Part shown: piece after piece, positions 9,234 through 16,614 of the stretch
How positions within the stretch are numbered: position 1 is the first letter of the stretch
How the letters are laid out: the number at the start of each line of letters is the position of its first letter
Assembly: GCA_023418475.1 (NCBI GenBank)
Contig: JAEZZO010000003.1
Span: forward strand, 42,568-106,567
Reading direction: 5' to 3'
Length of the DNA: 64,000 nucleotides
DNA from: Bacillota bacterium
Lineage (GTDB): Bacteria; Bacillota; Clostridia; Lachnospirales; Lachnospiraceae
Notes under the pieces: generated by a model
Told to the model about the DNA's origin: nothing
The model's database searches: none
Seen by the model: the letters and a program-made list of their open reading frames with translations, nothing else
Position numbers and translations under genes: made by a program

Positions 9234-9575
9234 TCAGTCCTTATTTTTATAAGGTGTTTTAATCGGAATTTTATATAGTGTATCATTAAAATCAGGCGTA
9301 ATTCCTTTAATATCAACACCAAACAATTCCTTAATCTCATTCTCATAAAGGAAGGAATAAGGGTAGATGATACTTATACTAGGCAATTCCGTCTCCGTAT
9401 CTGTTACGATCCGTAAGTTTATAAGCTCATACTCTTTATCAAAGGAGTAGCTTAATTCCATCCCATCTTTATTCGTACAGGTAATTGCAACCAACCGATA
9501 ACCGTCATTTTTTATTTTCAGAATTTCCATCAGCAAATCACTGGCGGAGATCGATTTTATAATCTGATCACTCAT
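9234..9575 (-). CDS. echD: Ech hydrogenase subunit EchD (NuoC-like)
   Basis: A small hydrophilic subunit of the peripheral arm, related to the 30-kDa/NuoC subunit of complex I. The 113-residue product has the family core YPYSFLYENEIKELFGVDI (about 72-90), where the E-N-EIxELFGV pattern is characteristic. Its place between the small subunit gene echC and the large subunit gene echE matches the order of the methanosarcinal ech operon. RBS GGAGG 6 nt before the ATG. Confidence 0.88.
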   Translation of the reverse strand: MSDQIIKSISASDLLMEILKIKNDGYRLVAITCTNKDGMELSYSFDKEYELINLRIVTDTETELPSISIIYPYSFLYENEIKELFGVDIKGITPDFNDTLYKIPIKTPYKNKD

Positions 9576-9586
9576 ATTAACCTCCT

Positions 9587-10030
9587 TTAATTACTATTCT
9601 GCCGCTTTACAGTATTCTTTTTCTTCTCACCTAAAATATCAAGTGCTTTCACAACACCATCAATGATTGATTCCGGACGTGCTGCGCAACCCGGGACATA
9701 TACATCAACCGGAATAACCTTATCAACTCCGCCGACCACGTTATAACACTCTGCAAAAATACCGCCTGAGGTTGCGCAAATACCGACTGCTACTACCACC
9801 TTCGGTTCAGGCATCTGTTCATAAAGCTGTTTTACTACAGGTATATTCTGTTCATTAACGCTTCCGGTAATTAATAAAACATCCGCATGCTTTGGATTTC
9901 CCGTATTAATGATACCAAAGCGTTCCACATCGTATAAAGGGGTAAGACATGCAAGCACCTCGATATCGCAGCCGTTACAGCTCGTACCGTCATAATGCAA
10001 GATCCAAGGTGATTTTTTTGCAACATTCAT
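9587..10030 (-). CDS. echC: Ech hydrogenase small subunit EchC (NuoB-like)
   Basis: Electron-transfer subunit that holds the proximal [4Fe-4S] cluster next to the NiFe site. Four cysteine ligands are visible: C18 and C21 (TSCNGCDIE), C85 (VGICATSGG) and C115 (VPGCAARPE). At 147 residues it is a short NuoB-type subunit without the extra clusters of classical hydrogenase small subunits. It starts 315 bases after echB, an unusually large gap for this operon that contains a dispersed repeat. No strong Shine-Dalgarno is evident directly before the ATG. Confidence 0.95.
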   Translation of the reverse strand: MNVAKKSPWILHYDGTSCNGCDIEVLACLTPLYDVERFGIINTGNPKHADVLLITGSVNEQNIPVVKQLYEQMPEPKVVVAVGICATSGGIFAECYNVVGGVDKVIPVDVYVPGCAARPESIIDGVVKALDILGEKKKNTVKRQNSN

Positions 10031-10345
10031 AATTCATAACCATGCCTTTCTTCAAAGCCTGCGGACTCTAGCCACAGACACAATATATTTACTATATTCG
10101 CTTTCTAAAAACAGAGCAAGGCGACTGAAATATCCGCCAATTCAAGATAAATATAAAACTATTTGTACGTAATGATATATTTTACAGGGCTAGCATCCAT
10201 AACAGTCCAGGACTCAAACAAAAATTTATATTCCATCGATTATTATGCTTCATATCAAAAGTTTAAAAATAATTTGCCGGATCAATTTATATGCATTCAT
10301 ATTCATCTATACAACCTGGATCAGGCTTTTGACAATTGAATCTTA
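10031..10345. other. Intra-operon gap between echB and echC
   Basis: 315 bases without a recognisable gene, split between a 78-bp dispersed repeat (10265-10342) next to echB and about 230 bases of AT-rich sequence. I see no hairpin with a T-tract and no clear promoter, so transcription probably reads through. Confidence 0.5.
10265..10342 (+). repeat. 78-bp dispersed intergenic repeat (copy A)
   Basis: Sequence from the A-rich start through TTTGCCGGAT and AACCTGGATCAGGCTTT to GAATC matches the reverse complement of 51810-51887 at about 69 of 78 positions without gaps. It contains the imperfect palindrome CCTGGATCAGG. Weaker copies lie at 2833-2878 and near 15307-15354. It has no open reading frame. 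Confidence 0.8.
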
Positions 10346-11206
10346 TTATTTAAAATAGGAAAGAATCACAAGATTTACTGTTCCCAATATACCGGTTACA
10401 ATCCATGCTGATTTGAGTGCCTGCTGCCATTTTAACCTTGCTGCTGCGTTATCAATAATGATTTCCAGCAAATAAACCAGCAGACATACTATAACTGCAA
10501 TCAAGCGGCTGATCGGTGCCGACGCAGCAAAAAACACATAAACCAGAGACATAGAAATAATTACCTCATACCAGTGAGTAATTTCTATTATAGCCAAATC
10601 CCGGCCGGAATACTCTGTCGTAATTCCCTTAACAATCTCCTGATGTCCGTGATGTGACATACTTAAATCAAAGGGTGACTTTCTAAGCTTAAATGCCAGA
10701 ATGAAGATTAATCCGGCAAAAACACCCGGAAGAAACAGAATTGACGGTTGTTTTGCTGAAATAATGTCTCTGATATAGAAACTTTTATCCGCATAGTATA
10801 AGCCGATACAAGTAAGCAGTACCATCGGTTCATAGGCCATAATCTGCAACAGCTCCCTCTCGGAACCAATCGTATTATAAGGAGAATTTGAAGCATATCC
10901 TCCCAGGACAAAAAAAACAGACCCCAGAGTCAGAGCAAATATAGCCAGCAGGATGTCTCCGCCACTTAGCATAATTACTGTAGTAAATATAGCAAAAATC
11001 ATGGAAATATAAATAAAAAACCGGTGCATGGAATTAACCTCAATTGATTCCTTGTGCATAAGCTTTAATACATCATAAAAGGGCTGTAAGAGAGGTGGTC
11101 CCTGCCTTCCCTGCATACGTGCAGATAAAATACGGTCTATTCCAGTCAGTAAGCCTCCTGCAGCTGGAGCGAGGATAATAATTAAGATTATAATTAAGAT
11201 ATTCAT
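10346..11206 (-). CDS. echB: Ech hydrogenase membrane subunit EchB (NuoH-like)
   Basis: Integral membrane subunit that links the hydrogenase module to the ion-pumping module. The 286-residue protein has about eight transmembrane helices and the NuoH/HycD signatures: GIDRILSARMQGRQGPPLLQ near 22-41, then DVLKLMHKE, SERELLQIMAYEP near 119, and a conserved FDLSMSHHGHQE acidic/His segment near 178. It begins one base after the echA stop (TAATATG), with AGGAGG inside the echA end, so the two membrane subunits are coupled. Length is normal. Confidence 0.95.
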   Translation of the reverse strand: MNILIIILIIILAPAAGGLLTGIDRILSARMQGRQGPPLLQPFYDVLKLMHKESIEVNSMHRFFIYISMIFAIFTTVIMLSGGDILLAIFALTLGSVFFVLGGYASNSPYNTIGSERELLQIMAYEPMVLLTCIGLYYADKSFYIRDIISAKQPSILFLPGVFAGLIFILAFKLRKSPFDLSMSHHGHQEIVKGITTEYSGRDLAIIEITHWYEVIISMSLVYVFFAASAPISRLIAVIVCLLVYLLEIIIDNAAARLKWQQALKSAWIVTGILGTVNLVILSYFK

Positions 11207-11207
11207 A

Positions 11208-13115
11208 TTATGCCAAACCTCCTATTAATACAATTACTCCGGCAACCAAAATTGCTGCAGACACTACATCGCTCCCAAAAGAGAATTTTTTTGTACCAAA
11301 ATAATCTTCCAGATACCAGTTACGCAGTTCAACCTTACGTACCTCCCCCATCGCTCCGTAGAAGGTTTCATTATCTCCTGTATTTTCACCAGCCATATAA
11401 ATCGGTACCTTTCTTCTCCTGTCATTTTTATAGATAGGAATAAAGCTGATGGGCAGTATTATCAACATACTAAGCATATAAAGCATTAATTTAACATCAT
11501 TTGTTCCGATCGGAACAAGTGCCTTACTCCCAAATAAATTAGTAAGATAGGGAACCAGTGCATATTTTGATATCAACGGAAAAGAAAAACAGGATACTAC
11601 CACCATTATTGCAAGTATAGTGATCGGTATTTCTTCATCCAGATGAAAGGTATGCATGATTTGCTTCTTTCTGTTAACCTTAGCAACAAGCTTTCCCATC
11701 CACTTCGTCCAGTAAAAAAGTGTCGCGGCACTACCATATGCCAATATTATAACAATAAACATATTCTTTGAATCAATCAAAGCTTTCATAGCAACCCATT
11801 TTGATATTAGCATCCCAAAGGGTGCAAGGAACATGCCTGCAATACCAATCATCATATACAATGCCAGTTTTTTGGAGATGCCCATTAACCGATCCATATT
11901 TTCCACATCACGGTTTCCAATCTGGTGTTCTGCCGAACCAACCGATATGAAAAGCAGCGATTTCGAAACAGCGTGAAATATTATGAGCAGAATTGCCGCC
12001 CACAAGGATTCCTGTGTACCGATACTGGCACAGATCACAATCAGTCCAAGATTAGCCAGCGTCGAATATGCCAAGATCTTCTTTGCATCACTCTGGGATA
12101 TCGCCATCAGTGAGCAAGCTAAGAATGTAACTCCACCGACAAAGGTAACTGTCTTTCCCACCGAAGTGGCCCCAAGAAGAGGTGCCAGTCTGATGATAAG
12201 ATATACACCGGCCTTTACCATAGTCGCAGAATGCAATAAGGCAGAGGTTGGGGTCGGTGCCACCATGGCTCCAAGCAACCAGGAAGAAAATGGAAGCTGT
12301 GCTGATTTCGTAAGTGCTGCAAGTGACAGCAAAAATACCGGCAGCATAACCGCACTCTCTGGTTTCAATGCAGTCAGAACAGATAATTCTGAAGTATGAT
12401 AATTTATTCCAATAATAATAATTGCCGCTGCAAATGCCATCCCTCCGCCCAGATTGATGACCAATGCACGGAATGCATTGTTTTTCGCCTCTTTTGTCTG
12501 AGTATATCCAATCAATAAGAAGGAACAGAGTGTCGTAAGCTCCCAGCAGAAATACATCCAATTCAGATTATTACTAAGTATTATTCCGAACATTGCGGAA
12601 AGGAATAGAAATAAAACAGCAAAGAAGAAGCTTTTTCTTTCCTTATATTTATCATGATGTACGTGATACCACTTCATATATCCTACTGCATATATACAAA
12701 TCAGGCTGCCTACCACTCCCACCACCATAACCATAATAGCGGTAAGCTTATCAAAAATGATGGCTGTGCCTACTTCGATAGCACTTTTCGCCGTAAACTC
12801 ATAGTAAAGCATTGCTGCTGTCTGAGCAAAAGATAAGAAAGAAATAATATATCTTCTGTTCCTGATACCTAAGGTAATTATATAACCCGCTATTACAAGT
12901 TCAACAATTGTTATTATGTAATCAATTGTTTTCTCTCCCGCGTAAGAAAATGTTATACCGTCTCTAAAATATAAACCTACGACTGTTAATGTTAAAGCTG
13001 CAGTAATAACAGCACCTGCTCTGACTATCATATTCCTTGCCATATCATTTCTGACAAAAAACAGGATTATTGCTGCAAAAAGTGGAAATAAAATCAATAC
13101 TGAAATCGCACCCAT
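11208..13115 (-). CDS. echA: Ech hydrogenase antiporter-like membrane subunit EchA (NuoL-like)
   Basis: Proton- or sodium-translocating subunit related to NuoL and MrpA. The 635 residues form about 16 transmembrane helices. The central antiporter signature is present: a conserved glutamate in MYFCWELTTLCSFLLIGY (about 187-204), the lysine region LAALTKSAQLPFSSWL (about 266-281), PTPTSALLHSATMVKAGVY and the DAKKILAYST motif. First gene of the operon; its RBS and ATG lie about 120 nt below a predicted transcription start. The coupling ion cannot be told from sequence. Confidence 0.94.
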   Translation of the reverse strand: MGAISVLILFPLFAAIILFFVRNDMARNMIVRAGAVITAALTLTVVGLYFRDGITFSYAGEKTIDYIITIVELVIAGYIITLGIRNRRYIISFLSFAQTAAMLYYEFTAKSAIEVGTAIIFDKLTAIMVMVVGVVGSLICIYAVGYMKWYHVHHDKYKERKSFFFAVLFLFLSAMFGIILSNNLNWMYFCWELTTLCSFLLIGYTQTKEAKNNAFRALVINLGGGMAFAAAIIIIGINYHTSELSVLTALKPESAVMLPVFLLSLAALTKSAQLPFSSWLLGAMVAPTPTSALLHSATMVKAGVYLIIRLAPLLGATSVGKTVTFVGGVTFLACSLMAISQSDAKKILAYSTLANLGLIVICASIGTQESLWAAILLIIFHAVSKSLLFISVGSAEHQIGNRDVENMDRLMGISKKLALYMMIGIAGMFLAPFGMLISKWVAMKALIDSKNMFIVIILAYGSAATLFYWTKWMGKLVAKVNRKKQIMHTFHLDEEIPITILAIMVVVSCFSFPLISKYALVPYLTNLFGSKALVPIGTNDVKLMLYMLSMLIILPISFIPIYKNDRRRKVPIYMAGENTGDNETFYGAMGEVRKVELRNWYLEDYFGTKKFSFGSDVVSAAILVAGVIVLIGGLA

Positions 13116-13167
13116 AAATTCATCACCTTATTATAGTTTTTATAGTATCTGTCATAAAAAAGTAAAC

Positions 13168-13232
13168 AAAAAAAAATCAATAAAGCTGCCTCAAAGGTCA
13201 TAACCAAAAGACACTTCGTTGCACCATTGATT
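13168..13232 (-). terminator. Terminator-like hairpin at the 5' end of the ech operon transcript (candidate attenuator)
   Basis: On the minus strand AATCAAT (13226-13232) pairs with ATTGATT (13175-13181), and the last bases run into a tract of about nine T. Inside, GAAGTGTCT can pair with AGGCAGCTTT with one bulge, and GGT with ACC around a TATG loop. It lies between the predicted -10 element (13244-13249) and echA with no gene upstream on this strand, so it can only act on the ech leader. Confidence 0.65.
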
Positions 13233-13243
13233 AATCTTTCATC

Positions 13244-13271
13244 ATTATAGCACTCACAAAATAGTTGTCAA
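13244..13271 (-). promoter_or_regulatory. Sigma-A type promoter of the ech-hyp operon
   Basis: Minus strand: -35 TTGACA (13266-13271), 16-bp spacer, -10 TATAAT (13244-13249). Both hexamers are consensus. Predicted start near 13237, which places the hairpin at 13168-13232 almost at the RNA 5' end and echA about 120 nt downstream. Confidence 0.8.
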
Positions 13272-13422
13272 CGATTGTTATTTTATAAACAATTTAGACA
13301 ATTTAGACAGTTGTAATTCAATAGATTTGAAGCATATAAACGAACGAGTAAAGCAGAAATTAATTTACCTGCATACAGTAGCGCTGTTGCTATAAAAAAC
13401 GATATAAATTAATACTTTCAGC

Positions 13423-13451
13423 TTGTAAATCTGAATATTTGGTTATATAAT
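13423..13451 (+). promoter_or_regulatory. Promoter of serS
   Basis: -35 TTGTAA (13423-13428), 17-bp spacer, -10 TATAAT (13446-13451). Predicted start near 13458, which is the first base of the hairpin that opens the T-box leader. Confidence 0.7.
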
Positions 13452-13457
13452 AGGGAA

Positions 13458-13720
13458 AAACAGATATCATTATAAGTTTGTATCTGTTTGAAACAGTGTT
13501 GATAAAAGCTACGATTTTTTCATTTCAACAGAGAGCCGGTGCTTGGTGTGAACCGGTGGAATGATAAGTCTTTCCACTTTTGGAGCTGCCGGCGATGAGT
13601 CGGAAGGTTTGTACCCTATATCGTACAATTTGAGTGGTCAGGTGATAATCCTGGCAATTTGGGTGGCAACGCGGATTCCTTTCGTCCCATGTTTTCTATA
13701 TGGGCTGAAGGGATTTTTTT
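13458..13720 (+). ncRNA. T-box leader of serS
   Basis: A tRNA-sensing leader that should let serS be transcribed only when uncharged tRNA-Ser accumulates. Elements seen: a 5' hairpin (AAACAGATA/TATCTGTTT, 13458-13489), the stem I AG-bulge and distal-loop signature AGAGAGCCGG followed by GCTTGGTGTGAACCGG, the T-box GGGTGGCAACGCGG (13661-13674), and a terminator hairpin (about 13675-13718) ending in seven T. The terminator left arm follows directly on the T-box, as needed for the antiterminator switch. A serine specifier is plausible (AGC in GGAGCTGCC, or UCC nearby) but I could not fix it from the fold. Confidence 0.93.
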
Positions 13721-13816
13721 ATTTCATAAGAAAGTTTATCCTAAGAAATATACTTCTTTCCGGCAGCCCTGATAAAATGGTTCGCGCATATAAGTTGCGC
13801 AGGAATGGAGGTATTT

Positions 13817-15094
13817 ATGTTAGATTTAAAATTTGTCAGAGAAAATCCTGAGATTGTAAAACAAAATATCCGAAATAAGTTTCAGGATAAGAAGCTTTCT
13901 TTGGTTGATGAAGTGATTGCTCTTGATATTGAGAGCAGAAATGCGAAACAGGAAGCCGATAATTTAAGATTTGAAAGAAATAAGATATCGAAGCAAATCG
14001 GCGGCTTCATGGCTCAGGGTAAAAAGGCAGAAGCCGAGGAAATGAAGAAACAGGTAACTGCTGATTCAGAACGTCTGACAGAGCTGGAAGCAAAGGAAAC
14101 CGAACTGGAAGAAAAAATTAAGAAAATCATGATGACAATCCCAAACATAATTGATCCCAGTGTACCCATCGGTAAGGATGACAGTGAAAATGTCGAGGTA
14201 AAGCGTTATGGCGAGCCTTTTGTACCGGAATTTGAGGTTCCATATCACACCGAGATCATGGAGAAATTTAATGGAATTGACCTGGACAGTGCGAGAAAGG
14301 TAGCCGGGAACGGCTTCTATTATTTGATGGGAGATATTGCAAGACTGCATTCTGCTGTTATTTCCTATGCCAGAGATTTTATGATTAACCGTGGCTTTAC
14401 CTATTGTGTACCTCCTTTCATGATCCGCAGCGATGTTGTATGCGGCGTTATGAGTTTTGCTGAGATGGACGCCATGATGTATAAGATTGAAGGCGAGGAT
14501 TTATACCTCATCGGTACCAGCGAGCATTCTATGATTGGTAAATTTATTGATACAATTGTGCCGGAAGAGAATCTTCCTCAGACTCTAACCAGCTACTCCC
14601 CTTGCTTTAGAAAAGAAAAGGGTGCGCACGGTCTGGAGGAAAGAGGCGTATATCGCATCCACCAGTTTGAAAAGCAGGAAATGATTGTCGTATGTAAACC
14701 TCAGGATAGTAAACTGTGGTTTGATAAACTATGGCAGAATACTGTTGATTTATTCCGCTCCCTTGATATTCCGGTTAGAACTCTTGAGTGCTGTTCCGGT
14801 GATCTTGCTGACCTGAAAGTGAAATCCATTGATGTTGAAGCATGGTCTCCGAGACAAAAGAAATATTTTGAGGTAGGCAGCTGTTCCAATCTTGGTGATG
14901 CACAGGCACGCCGTCTGAAAATCCGTGTTACCGGTGAAGATGGCAAATACTTCGCTCATACCCTTAACAACACTGTTGTTGCCCCCCCAAGAATGTTGAT
15001 CGCTTTCCTGGAAAACAATTTAAATGAAGACGGAACCGTTAATATACCGACTGCATTGCAGCCATATATGGGTGGTCAGACAATCATAAAATAA
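13817..15094 (+). CDS. serS: Serine--tRNA ligase
   Basis: Charges tRNA-Ser with serine. The frame is open from 13805, but GGAGG 5 nt upstream and the family N-terminus MLDLKFVRENPEIVKQN place the start at 13817, giving 425 residues. The N-terminal coiled-coil tRNA-binding arm spans about 30-105. The class II core follows: motif 2 region SPCFRKEKGAHGLEERGVYR (about 255-275) and motif 3 NNTVVAPPRMLIAFLENN (about 390-407). Controlled by the T-box directly upstream and followed by a strong hairpin at 15168-15240. Confidence 0.97.
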   Translation: MLDLKFVRENPEIVKQNIRNKFQDKKLSLVDEVIALDIESRNAKQEADNLRFERNKISKQIGGFMAQGKKAEAEEMKKQVTADSERLTELEAKETELEEKIKKIMMTIPNIIDPSVPIGKDDSENVEVKRYGEPFVPEFEVPYHTEIMEKFNGIDLDSARKVAGNGFYYLMGDIARLHSAVISYARDFMINRGFTYCVPPFMIRSDVVCGVMSFAEMDAMMYKIEGEDLYLIGTSEHSMIGKFIDTIVPEENLPQTLTSYSPCFRKEKGAHGLEERGVYRIHQFEKQEMIVVCKPQDSKLWFDKLWQNTVDLFRSLDIPVRTLECCSGDLADLKVKSIDVEAWSPRQKKYFEVGSCSNLGDAQARRLKIRVTGEDGKYFAHTLNNTVVAPPRMLIAFLENNLNEDGTVNIPTALQPYMGGQTIIK

Positions 15095-15167
15095 GTACTA
15101 AAGAAAGCATGTACTACCAGCCAAATCATGAAAGAAAAGGCCTGTCATTTGCACAAGATAGTATGAA

Positions 15168-15240
15168 TGCCTTGGAAAGTATGTCTTGTTACGGTAAAAC
15201 TCAACTTACCTCACAAGCATATTCTCCAAGGCACTTTTTA
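15168..15240 (+). terminator. Rho-independent terminator after serS
   Basis: TGCCTTGGAAAGTATGTCTTG (15168-15188, 21 bases; arm core TGCCTTGGA) pairs with CAAGCATATTCTCCAAGGCA (15214-15233) and is followed by CTTTTTA. About 20 bp of imperfect stem. Confidence 0.8.
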
Positions 15241-15306
15241 TTGTTGTACATTTATTAAGATAAAGTTTGAACGTCAAAAGCGTAAAATATAAATGCCAAT
15301 GGATAT

Positions 15307-15354
15307 GGGTGCCTCTATATTCATCTTCATAACTGTAAAACAGGCTTTTGGCAT
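15307..15354 (+). repeat. Possible decayed copy of the 78-bp dispersed repeat (copy D)
   Basis: The segment with TATATTCATCTTCATAA and CAGGCTTTTGGCA resembles the core of the repeat at 10265-10342 (TATTCATCTATACAA, CAGGCTTTTGACA), with small gaps. Identity is near 75 percent by eye, so this assignment is weak. Confidence 0.35.
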
Positions 15355-15360
15355 CATAAA

Positions 15361-16548
15361 TTAATAATTAACTGCAAAACTCCTTGCCGCAGAAGCAAGA
15401 ACAAGTTCAGCATTATTTGAGGAACTTATATCCTTTCCTTTTTTCCTGATATAAACTCTGCTTCCTGACGGCGCAGTAGATTGGGCTATTGTTAATAACC
15501 CAGGTGAGCTGACGGTTCTCCAGTTGGCAGTGTAAGCATCAAAATCATAGCCTGACCTTATAATGGCATATTCATAAGTATTGCTCGCAGACGCCTTATT
15601 AAACTGCAGCATCAGCTTTGAATTCATATAATAATAGGTTGCCTCCGCAGAGCTGTCACCAATAGAAGGAGCTGCTGGTTGACCCGGTATAATAACACTG
15701 GCTGTTTTCGAATAGGGGGAGGAGGAGGTTGCTGCGATACGAAGCTTAAGTGTAACCGATGAAGCTCCATTTTCATATAAAACCTTCGGCGCAATCTCCT
15801 CCAGCCCCATATTGCTGGTGCAATCAATCCACAAACCAGATGTTGTATCATAATACTCCATCGTCGATGAGGTATTCAATGTTAATTTTGACGAATTTAC
15901 TCGGATCGTGGGGGCATTTGCCCTAGCCGTCACGGATACCGGTACTTCCCTGCTGGGACGCATTCCTGCATTAGTTAATCCTGATCCCATAACCTGCGGA
16001 ATACGCATCACTATTTTGATACCTTTTACTCTGTAATTCTCCATCTTATCAAGGAAGCTGTTATAGGAGCCGGAATTTTCATCCGCATTCACCGTATACC
16101 ATTTATAGTCAGTTGCTTTTCGCCATTCAAAGCTGGTAGCTTCTTCCGCATTGTTAAAAGTGAAGGTTCCTTCCGACTTATCATATACCACACTAAAAGA
16201 TGAATTCTGAGAAGGTATTATAAGTGTTTTCACTGTTTTTACAACATCTCCCTTTAAATACAGGGTAACATCATTGGTATTTGATATCCATGAAATATCC
16301 ATAAAGCAGGATTTTGTTGAGCTGTTATAATCCCCCTCCACCTCAGTCCAAGTATTATTATCCGTAGAATAATAAAGGATCGAATTACCATTATAATAAA
16401 TCTGCATCTCCAAATTTTCATAATCTATCATTCCGACTGATACAGCGCTTGCCGCATAAGCCTTCCCTCCGGCTGACAAAATAATACCTGTCAGCACAAT
16501 CAGGAATACCACAATTTTATATTGCTCCCTAAGAAACTCTCTTATCAT
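15361..16548 (-). CDS. Secreted protein of unknown function, paralog of the upstream neighbour
   Basis: About 395 residues, starting at the ATG ending at 16548, where GGAG lies 6 nt upstream (the frame is open 45 bases further). An N-terminal signal peptide (hydrophobic KIVVFLIVLTGIILSAGGKAYA) precedes a mature part rich in Ser, Thr, Asn and Tyr without cysteines, suggestive of beta-sandwich repeats. It aligns with the first 400 residues of the protein encoded at 16615-18990: both share MDISW, the FEWRK/IEWRK segment, a GxRPSxEVxV motif and NAPxIxxNxSK. I do not recognise a named domain. Probably a cell-surface or extracellular protein. The two genes are only 66 bp apart and are likely cotranscribed. 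Confidence 0.8.
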   Translation of the reverse strand: MIREFLREQYKIVVFLIVLTGIILSAGGKAYAASAVSVGMIDYENLEMQIYYNGNSILYYSTDNNTWTEVEGDYNSSTKSCFMDISWISNTNDVTLYLKGDVVKTVKTLIIPSQNSSFSVVYDKSEGTFTFNNAEEATSFEWRKATDYKWYTVNADENSGSYNSFLDKMENYRVKGIKIVMRIPQVMGSGLTNAGMRPSREVPVSVTARANAPTIRVNSSKLTLNTSSTMEYYDTTSGLWIDCTSNMGLEEIAPKVLYENGASSVTLKLRIAATSSSPYSKTASVIIPGQPAAPSIGDSSAEATYYYMNSKLMLQFNKASASNTYEYAIIRSGYDFDAYTANWRTVSSPGLLTIAQSTAPSGSRVYIRKKGKDISSSNNAELVLASAARSFAVNY

Positions 16549-16614
16549 CCTAATCTCCATTCTTTTGCTAACCTGCGAGACGAACACATACACATTTTTT
16601 GTAAACGAACTTAT

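Noticed and set aside
13561..13816. Frame open before serS in the leader
   Set aside because: It coincides with the T-box RNA and has no RBS.
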